A stretch of 64,000 nt of DNA from Hemerocallis citrina. Taxonomy: Eukaryota; Streptophyta; Magnoliopsida; Asparagales; Asphodelaceae. How positions within the stretch are numbered: the stretch's first letter is position 1; every line of letters begins with the position of its first letter. The notes beneath the pieces were generated by a model, which was not told where the DNA came from, searched no databases, and worked only from the letters and a program-made list of their open reading frames with translations. A program made the position numbers and the translations under genes. Below are positions 44,353 to 55,300 of this stretch, in pieces. The stretch is taken from the NCBI GenBank assembly GCA_017893485.1, contig CM030362.1:259486255-259550254 (forward strand). Direction: 5' to 3'.

Positions 44353-44720
44353 TTTTTGGTGATAGGCCAGGGGACAGCCTGGAGGGAGCAGAGATCCGGG
44401 CGACCGAGTATTGCATTGTATGCTGCCTTGACGTTCACCACCATGAAGTCCATGGACTCCGTTCTTCGGTTTGGGGCCGTACCTGCCGTGACGTCTAGCG
44501 TGACGATCCCCTCAATTGTTACAGGGACGCCCGAGAACCCGTGCAAGGTGTACCCCGCCGGCTTGAGCTTGTCGCGGGGGAGCTTTAGGTTCTCGAAGGC
44601 TTCGAGAAACAGAATGTTCACCGAGCTCCTGTTGTGCACAATGATTCACCGAGCGTCAAAATTGGCCATGCTGAGGTTAATGACGAGGGCGTCACAATGG
44701 GGGAGCCGCACCCCCTTCAG
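44349..44720 (-). pseudogene. pol: Tat1 retropepsin with the catalytic Asp lost
   Basis: The region reads HNRSSVNILF where relatives have D-x-G-S-S, so the catalytic Asp is His and the following Gly is Arg. VPVTIEGIVTLDV and AYNAILGRPDL complete the fold at the usual spacing. A TGA lies five codons before HNRSS. The element therefore could not process its own Gag-Pol. Confidence 0.8.
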
Positions 44721-44879
44721 GTCTTCCCCCGAGAAGGAGACAGGGAGTTGCTGGATCTAAGGAGGGAGAGGACCTTGGACGGTGTTAACATCCCGGATGA
44801 ACGCCTTGCAGGAAGTGTTGGACTCTCCTCCCATGGGACCCCCGTGGATGCAGTGTAATATGGCTTGGCCCTCATGCTC

Positions 44880-46414
44880 ATCAAGCTCCTGCTCTCGCTC
44901 GAGGAGCTGCCGGGGAGCTCGAGGAGGAGGTGGAGTTCTCCTGTTCCTCGTGTCCCTCTGTCCCCGAGCTTCTTCTCGCTTGTACTCCTAGAGGTACCCT
45001 CGCTGAATGAGGGCCTCGATCTCGTCTTTCAGGGCACGGCAGTGATCCGTGTCGTGCCCGTTGTCCCGGTGGAAGCGGCAGTAGAACCGCTGATCCCTTT
45101 TTTTACTGGTATTGTTGGACGGACGAGGAGGGTACTGGACGAGGTCCCTATCCTCGATCGCCAAGAGAATGGAGGACACATTCTGGGTTAGCGGGGTATA
45201 CCTCTCGAAGCGAGGGACCGGCGGGACCTTCTTTATGGCGCCCACGTCCCTTGGAGCCTTCTTTGATGGCTCGACCTCTTCGGCCTTCCGCTTTCCCTTC
45301 CCGGGGGCCTCCCTGGACTCTTCTGGGTTTAGGGCCTCTTCCGCCCTGATGTACTTCTCGACCCTATTGAGGAGGTCGGAAAGTCGATGGGGGGTTTCTT
45401 TGCCAGAGAGGCTTTCAGCTGTCCATGACGGACGTTATGCCGAAATGCCACAGAGGCGACGCCAGGATCAAGGGAGGAAACCGACCTTGCCTCTGCGGTG
45501 AACCTCCGGACGAACACCCTGAGCGACTCCCCCTCCTTCTGCCTGAGTCCAAGCAAAGAAGCACTTGTCCTCTCGGCCTTCCGGCTGGTGACAAAGTGGG
45601 CGAGGAAATTGCCCTCCAGCTGGTCGAAGGAGTAAATGGATCCGGGGGTCAGCTTGGAGAACCATTCACGAGCCGGACCCCGGAGGGTGGCAGAGAAGGC
45701 TCGGCACAGCAGGGGATCCGAAGCGCTGTGACTCATCATCAGGGTTTTGAAACCCTCCATGTGATCAGCTGGATCTCTCTCGCCGTCATAGGTCTCGAAC
45801 TGAGGTGGTCGGAAATTTCGAGGTATTTCCGCTTGGAGGATGAGGGCGGAGAAAGGAAGTCGGACAGGTCTGTACCCCTGAGCTGCTCCAGGACCGCCGT
45901 CGCCTATGTGGTCGAGGCGATCCTCCATTTCTTGGAGTCGCCTTAGGAGATCGCCATCGTACTCTGGTGGGATCGTTGAGGGGCGGGACACGCTGGCCTC
46001 GGCGTCCGACCTGGTTTGAGAATGGCGGACATCCTCCTTGGGGGCCCCTCGGAGGGCCCCCAAAATTTCCATCCGGAAGTCCTGGAACTCCTGGTGAGTG
46101 ACTGGGGCTCCCTCGACCCGGTTCGGTTGAGCCGAAGGTTGCCGTCCGACGCGGCTGAGCGCTGGCCTCCGTCCTTGGGGCGGTGGTTTTGGATGGTTCG
46201 GGGCAGAGTTGGAAGCGGCCCTTCCCCTGCTGCGACTAACCTGTCGGTTTATGATTACCCCCCGTAAGTCAGGCTGGGCTGGACGGGAGGTGCTCTTCTG
46301 GGGTCCCTGACGAGGAGCCCCGTGATTGGATGCGTGCGCTTCGGCGGCGGCACCCGGCGAGGGCAAGTCCTGCTGAGGTGCGGAGGTAGCAGCCTTCTTG
46401 GCTTTGGGGGCCAT
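44880..46414 (-). pseudogene. gag: Tat1 Gag, frameshifted
   Basis: ATG at 46414 (MAPKAKKAATS); an upstream non-ATG frame extends to 46492 over the primer-binding site and is not used as start. Retrotransposon gag core: MEGFKTLMMSHSASDPLLC, W-FSKLTPGSI and the LRQKEGESLRVFVRRF block. A frame slip in a run of six C (about 45395-45402) leads to the second half with DLLNRVEKYIRAEEAL and the zinc knuckle-like FYCRFHRDNGHDTDHC (about 45100-45050). A TAG follows GYL at about 44988. Structural capsid protein in life. Confidence 0.85.
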
Positions 46415-46479
46415 GAGAGTTCGGCTGTCGAGGTACCGTGATGGTCGGGCTTGGGTCAGCTCCTGAAGTAGCTTTCCCA

Positions 46480-46492
46480 CAGACGGCGCCAA
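46480..46492 (-). other. Primer-binding site of Tat1
   Basis: Two bases after the 5' LTR end (46495), the minus strand reads TTGGCGCCGTCTGTGGG, a TGG-started sequence common at this place in plant Tat-type elements. Reading begins at 46492 and runs left. Confidence 0.75.
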
Positions 46493-46494
46493 CC

Positions 46495-47073
46495 TGATGC
46501 GGTTTGTTTCTGGGAGGCGTGTGGATGCACCAGGTGTGAGTTCTTACTCGATTTGTATTTGAAGGAGGAAGCTACTGATCAGACGACCCTCGGCTGGCCG
46601 AGCAGTACCGGTGACAGGTTGGAGTGAGGCGAGGCTGGATGCTCGGCTCGGATCAGGGGGCTCGGATCCGAGGTCTGGTATACCTGCAGACGGTCTAGGA
46701 ACACCGGGGTTTGTCCCGGTGGCAGACCCTCCGACGATCTAGTTAGTCTCTGTAGGAGAGGAGCAGTAACTAGGGTTTTGTGGAAGAAAGATTGATTACC
46801 TGCAGACAGGGGGGAGGGTCTGGTATTTATAGGGGAAGCCAGTCGGGTCCAGATCCGTTTGGGGCTGGGCCGGACCCGGTTACCCAAGTGGCTGAAGCGG
46901 TGGAAAGCCGGGCGGTATAGGGCTGACGTGGCAGACGCCGGCACGGTTTCCGGGCTGACGTGGCAGAGCTCTGGGCGGTTTTCCGGCGCTGATGTGGCAG
47001 ATCAGAAGGAGGGCGCGTATCCTGAGGGGATCCAGTGGTCCAGGAGGGGCCACGTTATTCCTGACCCATATCA
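46495..47073 (-). repeat. Tat1 5' LTR
   Basis: 579 bp, same ends as the left LTR. TATAAATACC on minus at about 46825-46834 would start the genomic transcript running left. Lacks the 7-bp ATCAGAA duplication and carries one extra G in a G run compared with the left LTR. Confidence 0.9.
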
Positions 47074-47162
47074 ATTATCAATCATATGCAATATATACAT
47101 AAGAAACAAGTCAAATATTTTGATAAGATTCATCTAGGTAAAGCAAGATATATCTCATTTTA

Positions 47163-47862
47163 GAGCATCCACGATGGCAATTCTTATTTTTTGTAAAAAT
47201 GGGACGAATAGAAATGGAATAGATCGAAAGGTCTGCAGTGATCGTTTGCTATATTTTGCTAAAATTTGAGTAGGACGAGACAACTTGTTTCGTCTGTTTT
47301 TTATTTTATTTTATAGATTTAATTAATTACCGATTAACTATTAAAATATCTTAATTAAATAAATTAAATATTAAAATATACCCTAATCCTATTTAAACAC
47401 CTACTAAACTATTAATTAAACCTTAAAACCCACTAAATCCCCCCCAATACCTGGACGGGACAACATGTCCCGTCTGTGGGTATTTTTTGATTTTTTTTTT
47501 TTCGAATAATCTGATCCGTTGATCAGTTGAAAAAATTGGGAAAAAAAATTTATTTTGGGAAGGACGATACAACATGTATCGTCCGACCCTATTTGAAAAA
47601 ATATATATATATATATATATATACGGGACGAGACAAGTTGTCTCGTCCGATTGTAATAAAAAATATTAAATATATTGAGACGATACGTCATGTATCGTCT
47701 TCTATATTCTCAAATTCGCTAGCCCATTTCTCAAATATGAGAATCGACTGTAGCTCGTTTGCTATTTTTTAACAAAATAGCAACCGACTGCAGAGGTCGA
47801 TTCTCATATTATTCTTATAATATGAGAATTTGAGAAATATGGCAAACGAACTGTGGATGCTC
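47163..47862. mobile_element. PIF/Harbinger-type MITE 1
   Basis: Terminal inverted repeats GAGCATCCACGATGG (left) and, on minus, GAGCATCCACAGTTCG (right), flanked by the 3-bp duplication TTA (47160-47162 and 47863-47865). 700 bp, no coding capacity. GAGCATC-type ends and a TWA duplication fit Tourist/PIF-Harbinger MITEs. The interior holds five 21-bp palindromes. Confidence 0.85.
47274..47699. repeat. Five 21-bp palindromes with co-varying arms
   Basis: Units at 47274, 47454, 47563, 47627 and 47679, each exactly 21 bp: arms GACGAGACA/TTGTTTCGTC-like, GACGGGACA/TGTCCCGTC, GACGATACA/TGTATCGTC, GACGAGACA/TGTCTCGTC and GACGATACG/TGTATCGTC. Positions 5-7 differ between units but the opposite arm differs to match in four of five. 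Spacing between units is irregular (52-180 bp). Confidence 0.95.
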
Positions 47863-49335
47863 TTAGAGCTCTTTATATGGCCTATAAATAATTAAGATCA
47901 AAAGATTAAAACTTGCTAACATTATGATAAAAAAAAACTTGGTTTTCATCATTGGAATTTGAAAATTTCAAATATGATGCAAATCTAATCAATAAAGAAT
48001 ATGACAAAGACAATAATTTTCCTTTTCTTTTCTTTTGGAGTTGAAGGTCAAAAAATTGCAGCTCAAAATCCATATAATTACTTTTATATCCAATGTAGTG
48101 AGTTCTTGATGATCAGATCTTTCTGGTTCTTTGGCATCACTATTCATTGGTCTAAAGAAGTGGATGTGGAAGTAAAATTATAAACACGACGTAATAGATT
48201 GTTTATGAACGGTTAGGATTGTGTCTTGAATATTCGTGGTTCAGATTATAAGAAGGTATAATGAAGTACGGAGGTCGAAGTGTCGAAGAGAGTAGAAGAG
48301 AATAGAAACAACAACAGTCAGACAAGGGGACGGTCGACCGCACACCCCGACCGCTCGTAGTACATGGATTGTCCGAGAGAGGGACGGTCGATTGGGTTTG
48401 TTGGATGGTCAACCGCCAGCGGCGCTGTGTTTTCCAGGCCTCGATTTGTTATGTCGTTTCAGTCCAATCTTCAACTCCAAGTCAGATCGTACGGTTCCTA
48501 TTCAGTTACTTCTTCTCCAGGTTATATCGGACGACTGAGAATCAAAATTAAACCTAGGATTCTTTCTATTCTTCTATATATATTGTAAACTCCTCCAATA
48601 TGATAGTAGAGTACTTCATTGATATTTTCTCCATTGCAAAGAGGCTTGAAAGATAGATAGTTCTCGGTGAGTGAGTTTAATTCTTTCTATTGAGTGAATC
48701 ATTAACTTCTTATATTCTCTCCCAGTTGAATATCAGATTCTCTATATTTTTCTCCGGATTAAGCGAAAGCTAATAGGGACAAATCCTCGTTATGTTTGTG
48801 TTGAATTGGTGGATTTACTTGCTTGCTCAATTGATTCGTTTCATTTACTACGACTTCCTCATTGCTCTATTTAATTCCGTTGTGACAACGGGTGTTTATT
48901 GACGCCTCAATATGTTGACGCCTCAATACCAACAAGAACCTCGTACCTTTCTCCTGAATTATTCCACCAAGCTTCTTTGTTCTACTTGTAGCTCAAGATC
49001 TCCAAAAGTTCCTCTCTGGTCTTAAAAAAAAAAAAGAAAAAAAAATGGAAAAAAAAAGGAAGTACAAGATGAAACTTTAAGTTACAAACCAACACGTTAC
49101 AAAATATTTAAACAGGAAAAAAGGATTTACGAGTGATTACCAAACATAAAGCATAATAACTAACCTTGTAATGTTCTTAAATTGAAAATGAGGTAGAAGG
49201 AGGCCTCGACAAAGTGGGGGCCGCTTCCACAGATGGACGGATTTTTGAGAAGGAAAAGAATCTCGCCTCTACAAGTCTGGCCAGAGAACACAAAGAAAAC
49301 AATGACAGAGATGAGAGTTATTTAGAAAGATCTAA
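47863..49335. other. Unassigned 1.5 kb
   Basis: No gene recognised. 48001-48183 has a short plus frame with no family match. 48190-48900 looks promoter/leader-like: TATATATATTG near 48576, GT-rich donors, and GGTCGACC (48332-48339) with relatives GGTCGATT and GGTCAACC. 49028-49060 is A-rich. 48900-49330 shows no feature. Confidence 0.4.
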
Positions 49336-49620
49336 GGACGTTTGGTACAAGAATTTTTTTTTTTGTTCTCAGGAATTATAAATATTAGAATTTATATTTT
49401 CCAGAATTTATAATTCTCAGGAATTATAAAACATGTTTGGTATGTCTTAAACATATCTGGGGAATGTTAGTTGGAAACTAATTTCCTATGTTTGGTTGAG
49501 TTAAATATTTCCTGGAATGTTAATTTTATTATCCAAAATACCCCTCTCATACTTGTATTTAAATATATTTTTCTACATTTTTCTCTAATTAATAAATAAA
49601 GAACATGTTTTAATCACTCT

Positions 49621-49770
49621 GAACTTTCCAGCGAGTGTTGCAATAGCAGAACCCAATGAATGGCCAGCTATACATACATGTGAACTTTCAGAAGCAGATA
49701 CAACATTGCGTACTGCTTGAATTGCAATACTGGACCGAGAGGTTTGGTGCAAACCGAATGATGTTGAGAT
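49621..49770 (-). pseudogene. Alpha/beta-hydrolase (class 3 lipase-like) fragment
   Basis: An uninterrupted stretch of about 50 codons on minus reads GLHQTSRSSIAIQAVRNVV and then CIAGHSLGSAIATLAGKF, with the GHSLG nucleophile elbow of serine hydrolases and the layout of plant class 3 lipase-like proteins. No start, no other catalytic residues, ends in unrelated sequence. It probably was picked up by the surrounding transposon. Confidence 0.75.
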
Positions 49771-50467
49771 CTAATGAAAGGTCTAATGAATGGATGTGTT
49801 TACTTTGAGAAGTCTAAGGAATCTCAACCTTACAAGGAGATAACATCACTGCAGCTAATTAATCAATCGCTGAGCTACGCCAAAGAACTGGAGCGCAGAG
49901 TTTGAGATCATTTCGTTGTTTTGCCTCCATTCTTGGTAACCTTGCGAACATCTTCACCAGTATGACAAAAAGAATGAATGTAATGTTCAGTTACTGTCCG
50001 ATTACAATTATGTGCAATCTCTGAGACCATTTTAACTACAATTATCTGCCACAGATGAAAGAAAACTATGTTTTCAGATGTTGGTTTGCTTTCTTTGCAT
50101 TTGGATCATAAATCATATATTTGAAACTACTAAGTGCACATTATAACTAATGACATATCCAAGCGCGAACGCTCAGACTTGCCTATTAACACATGTACCG
50201 CATTCGTTTTTGCCTTCCCAAGTGGCTTTCACTATCTTGTCCCAATGGGTGTTGATTATCGACAACCTCTGCAGGTCCACAAGAGCCATTATGAATGATG
50301 ACGACGCGAGAGAGGATCGACGGCGAGACTGAGCGGATCGACGGCGACGGGGTCGAGAGAGGATCGACGGCGCGACTGAGGGGACCGACGGCGACGGGGT
50401 GCTCGGGTTTGGAACTGCGTTTGGGTGCTCGATTTTGGGGTAGGGGATAGGTTTTTGGGGGAGAATG

Positions 50468-50946
50468 TGTTATGATCCCAATTTAGTCCCACATCGGTTA
50501 TATGGGGAACCAATGTTGGGTAGTTATAAACTTGGGCTCACTCCCCTTAACAGCTAGCTTTTAAGGGTGAGTTCTCCTAGGTTCCTAACAATTGGTATCA
50601 GAGCCAACTCCAGGCTTCTTAATTCGCTCTAGAGACTGGATTAAAATTACTGGTAGACCCGGGTTGGGCCAGTGTCGCTAGAGTGAAAGCCACCGAGAGT
50701 TGGAAAGGGATACCTAGAAGGGCTACCAAGAGGCTGGATTAAAATTACTGGTAGGTCCGGGCCGGACCAGTGTCGCTAGAGTGAATACCGCCGAGGGCGG
50801 CAGGTTACGGAAGCGTGGTGGAATGTTATGATCCCAATTTAGTCCCACATCGGTTATATGGGGAACCAATGTTGGGTAGTTATAAACTTGGGCTCACTCC
50901 CCTTAACAGCTAGCTTTTAAGGGTGAGTTCTCCTAGGTTCCTAACA
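50468..50946 (+). mobile_element. TRIM (miniature LTR retrotransposon), intact
   Basis: Two 123-bp LTRs, 50468-50590 and 50824-50946 (TGTTATGATCC...TTCCTAACA), identical as far as I can read. TGGTATCAGAGCC (50593-50605), the classical initiator-tRNA-Met primer-binding site, starts 2 bp after the first LTR; purine-rich GGAAGCGTGGTGGAA (50810-50824) ends at the second. Duplication GAATG at 50463-50467 and 50947-50951. The interior (233 bp) is a two-unit repeat of about 100 bp (CTGGATTAAAATTACTGGTAG twice) with no coding capacity. It must be mobilised in trans. Confidence 0.95.
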
Positions 50947-50980
50947 GAATGAGGGGAAGAGATAGGAAGAGAGATGGAAG

Positions 50981-51012
<32 letters not shown>

Positions 51013-51305
51013 CTTTTCTTTTCTTCTTTGTTGACATAATTGTATTTTCATAGAAGTAATATTTTCTCACGAACTTGGGAATCTAAGAATCCCACTTTCC
51101 ATGGAATTTTTTTTTGGGAATTGTGGAAATTTTTTTCCTAGGAATCTTAGTTTTCTGGAAATCTGAATTCAAAAATTAACATACCAAATATGGAAAACTA
51201 GATTTCCAAGTTAAGATTCTCAGGAAACAAAAAATAATACCCTACCAAATGCCCCCTAAGAGTAGTTAAGAAATAAATCGGTATATTTCCACTTTTAGGT
51301 AGTAA

Positions 51306-52093
51306 GAGCATCTATAATCGGTTAGCCATTTACCCAAATTTTGGAAAATTTGGACAAAAAAAATCGTTCTAGTCGTTGGCCATTTACCTAAAAAATAGTG
51401 ATCGAATGAATATTGGTCGGCCAAATTCGGGAGACGAAAAAATATAGCAAACGACAGATTATCTTTCGTCCGTTTGATGGGACAAAAGATTATCTTAATC
51501 TTTCGTCGGAGACGTCGCATGGGAAATAAAACATCGTCCCTACACATTTTCAGCTGAAACATCGATGGACGGGAGATAATCTTTCGTCCGTTGAATTAAT
51601 TTAAAAAAAGTTGAAGGACGGCAAACAATTTACTGTCCCTTCAAATAAATTTAAAAAAGAGGTTGGGATGGTAAATTATCTACCGTCTCTCCCTTTGAAT
51701 TTTTTATTTTTTTTGTTTTTTTTCTTAAATTGTGGAATTACCTTCTCACCAACCAAACTAAAATATGTTGGAATTAACTAAAAAAAATTTGGTCTAATAA
51801 ACCTTCCCACCAACCAAACTAACCCCAGTTTTGATTGGGAATTTTTATTTTTTTTAAAAAAATTCGTCGGACGGGAATTCATTTCCCGTCCCACACATTT
51901 TAATTTTTTTCTCATTCAACAGACGACATATTATCCTCCGTCCATTCTAATTAACCTGTACATATCGCTTGGACGATAGATAATCTTTTGTCTGACCCAA
52001 ATTTTAGCTTTCGACGACTACAACGCCAACTCATTTTTTCTATTTCCATTTGCCAAATACCCAAAATTTGGCTCACGACGACTACAAATGCTC
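51306..52093. mobile_element. PIF/Harbinger-type MITE 2
   Basis: Ends GAGCATCTATAATCGG (left) and, on minus, GAGCATTTGTAGTCG (right); TAA at 51303-51305 and 52094-52096. 788 bp, no gene. Same end type as the MITE at 47163 and the same kind of palindrome array inside. Confidence 0.85.
51450..51992. repeat. Six to eight 21-bp GAYG...GTC palindromes
   Basis: Exact 21-bp units start at 51568, 51617, 51667, 51870, 51922 and 51972, for instance arms GACGGGAGA/TCTTTCGTC and GACGGGAAT/TTTCCCGTC with centres TAA, CAA, TTA, TCA. Two further variants end at 51470 and 51507. Arms are less perfect than in the MITE at 47163; many mismatches are transitions that would be G-U pairs in RNA on one strand. Confidence 0.85.
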
Positions 52094-52370
52094 TAAAAAA
52101 ATATAAATTACGTTGATCTTTAGAGAAAAGAACCAAAACTGTTTGTATGAGGGGAAGAGAATCTAAGTCAATCTCTTGATATAATATAAATGGGGTTCTT
52201 TTTACAAAACTGTTCGCACAAGGGGTGAGAATGTATTATCAGCGCTTCCCATTCCAATCGTGAGACTAAAATTGCACAGCTAACATGCCACATCACCAGA
52301 GCACAGAAAATCCCCTATGCTGCCAGTCCATCTCCATTTCCTTATATATACCAATAATATGCACGTGCAC

Positions 52371-55300
52371 TGTAGCGCCCTGAATTTCTAATATGATATC
52401 TTAGAAAATACGTGGCACAATTTCCAGCATCAACTTCAATGTAATATTAAACCCAACTTAACACCAACAAAATTCTTTCAACTTTCATTACAATAATCGT
52501 TTACATAGCACAGCGGAATACAATACATCTTAAATTACAATTTTTCTTTTCTTTACAACACTTTACAAATTACATAAGTCACAATATAAATTGAACATCA
52601 AGCATCCGAATCCGAACTTTAAGAAATCACCTGTAAAATATGAGGGTAGAGATAACTCTAACCCCCAAAACTAAATGGGTCAGCCATAAAGGTGTGAGTG
52701 ACATAAAACAAACAACATAAGTTAAGCATAGCTTCATAGACAACATGTAATAAACAAGAATACATAAAATATGACGTAACAAGGGAACATGATAATATCA
52801 AGTGAAACTAGACTAAGTGTCAAGTGTAGAAAACAGGAAAACCACATGTGTGAAACCAAATCAAGAAAATACAAGTCTATATGCTGATTCTCTAATGCGT
52901 ACTTGTCGGAGTCTATGCATCCCACTCTACATAGGTCTGGTGCAAGCCCTTAACGTCTCCACATTATAGGGTTCAATCCCCGCTAAGCAACTAATCCTAT
53001 CACGATGACTACTACGAGATAAAGATAAACTGTGAGTATTAGTCCATGCCCCGATAATTCCGGAGGTCAATCTCTATCCACAGATAATTTCGGAGACTAT
53101 TTCACTCACACCTGGGAATCTTCGAAAATACCCCACACCACAAGCAATGGCACCTCATCACACGAATACCACATGTGCGTCGCCTCGATCCCGATAATTC
53201 CGGAGATCAATCCCACACCACAGGTAATTCTGGAGACTATTTTACTCACACCTGGATAATTCCGGGGATTATCTCTCACCGCAAGCCATACTGAGGTCCA
53301 TAACCCATGTTCTCGTTCATCATATCACCACTAGTGCCTGTCCTTATCATTTAGGTTATTTAATTACTTAACGAATCTCCTAGAGCTGGCGCACCCTACC
53401 GGACTTAACTCGACAACTAATCAACTAAAATGCCTCAACAGGCCCAAACATAAATAACTCAACTGCCGGTATACTAGGGTCACACACACCCTCTAGAGAC
53501 TCACACTCAAATGTCCAAACCAACTTTCCAACATAAATTGCTCAACTTAACATCTTGAAAACATATGTTCAATAGAAGATAAGGTATAAAATAATAAGTT
53601 ATAGATTAAAGCATTTGGAGAGTAAATCATTTGAAAGAACATTCAAAAATATAAAGGTACATCAGTATCAGTCGACTAATAACAAGCGTGAGTCGACTGT
53701 CCCGAAAGAGAATTCTATGGTTTTAAGAAAATAATCTAAGTCTTATAAGTCAACTTGTAAAGGTCATAGGTTGACTGTCCAGAGAGAAAATCCAATAATC
53801 TTTAAGAAAATATTCTAAGTATAGTAGTCGACTGAAAAGGGTCATAGGTCGACTGTCAGAGAGAAAAATTACAATAACTTTGAAAAATAATTCTAAGTGC
53901 ACCAGTCTACTGTAAAAGGTATAGGTCGACTGTCCAGAAGGGAATTTCAAGAAAACTAAAGAACATAGTAGCCCGGTCGTATTAGTCGACTGAAAATTCA
54001 TACCAGTCAACTGTCGACCTACAGACTGTATACTTTTGGTTGTGTACAATTCAACCGATACGTAGTTTTACTTTATGAAAGCGATTTCTTCAAAAGCATA
54101 CTTCTTATATGTCCAAATATAACTGGTAGGACACATAATAGTCCACGAAACTAATCAAACTACTTGAATTTATAAAAATAGAGATTTTGTTGATTTCCTT
54201 CAATCAAACATGAAATTGTGCATATCATCAAAATAGAGTTTTTCTAAAAATCAATTACTCATTGAAATTTTTTCGTATTCAGATCCAAAACATATAAATA
54301 TCAAAATCTCAAAAGAATCCCCAATTTGGGTATATTCCTCAACTCGACTAACTCAAATTTTGATTCTCAAGATATGATCTCTTGATTCATAACTTTCCAT
54401 TCAAATTCCTCAAACCGAATTACTACTACAACTCACAACCATAATTAATTGATAACATGACCATGTCCAATTTGTATTCAACCAAATACTCAAAATCATA
54501 AAAGGTCTCACCTTTATTAGATTCATGCATAAAATTCACCATATTCATTTAATCCAACATTAACCCAAAAGAGAATGCCTACCCACATACAATGCCATTT
54601 ACAAACAACTAGGGTTTCACAAGATCCAATTTTTCATCCAATTCATAATGTGCATATTCATATTCAAACCCTAAACATGCTTTCTAGCAATAAGATTCGA
54701 CATCCAAGATCCATTAAACATTCATAGATCAAACAACCAAATTGTACCAAATCACATACATAAACAAATCAAAAAAACAATTACATGCAAAATACACAAG
54801 GCAAAATAAACATGTCACTCACCTCGAATGAAGAAATCCCTTAAGAAAACTTCTCTTTTGCAAAATCGAAGATCCTCTTCTTAATTCCTCCAAAAAAAAT
54901 AAGACTTTATGTTGTGCAGCGAAAGACGCTTGCATTTCTTTTAAATAGGCCAGAAATTGAAGATTTTAGGGTTTTAAAACACATTTGCAAAATAACCCCT
55001 TTAAATATAACTTTACATAAATGGATCCCTATACTTGGAAACTTGTTAAAATCAATTGAATTGGGATTTAAAAGCAAAATAATCTCCGTATTTCCAGTTG
55101 GCACTATTTTAAAAGTCCAGAAAATAGTTTTGCACTTTCACCACTCAAAATGACAATTTTGCAAAAAGATTCTTCTTTTTCTTAATATTTGCAAATAGAT
55201 CCAATTAATATCAGAAAAATCTAGAAAAATTACAAATAATCCCAAATAATAAATAATGATTTTTCTAAAATAATTTTGGCCTTTGAACTTCTCAAGAAAA

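Larger units (their letters stand above)
30363..47073 (-). mobile_element. Tat1: Tat-lineage Ty3/gypsy retrotransposon, near complete
   Basis: LTRs at 30363-30947 and 46495-47073, flanked by the duplication ATTAT (30358-30362 and 47074-47078). Order on minus from the right: 5' LTR, PBS, gag, protease, RT, RNase H, integrase, then a long 3' region with tandem arrays and two genes on the opposite strand, polypurine tract, 3' LTR. The opposite-strand genes and a second RNase H point to the Tat lineage. 16.7 kb including a 2.84 kb nested LTR, so about 13.9 kb native. By eye the LTRs differ at about 17 positions plus two indels (around 3%), a moderately young insertion. Pol is inactivated by stops and frameshifts. 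Confidence 0.9.
49336..51256. mobile_element. PIF/Harbinger-like element with a captured lipase fragment and a TRIM
   Basis: Left end GGACGTTTGGTAC..., right end on minus GGGGCATTTGGTAGGG, imperfect inverted repeats rich in GGAATTATAA/AGAATC-type subterminal motifs, flanked by TAA at 49333-49335 and 51257-51259. 1.92 kb including the 479-bp TRIM. No transposase; contains part of a lipase-like gene and a short GATCGACGGCG tandem (50310-50395). Poly-T run at 50985-51011. Boundaries rest on weak inverted repeats. Confidence 0.6.

Noticed and set aside
50593..50605. Possible tRNA-Met gene from TGGTATCAGAGCC
   Set aside because: It is the primer-binding site of a TRIM; no cloverleaf surrounds it.
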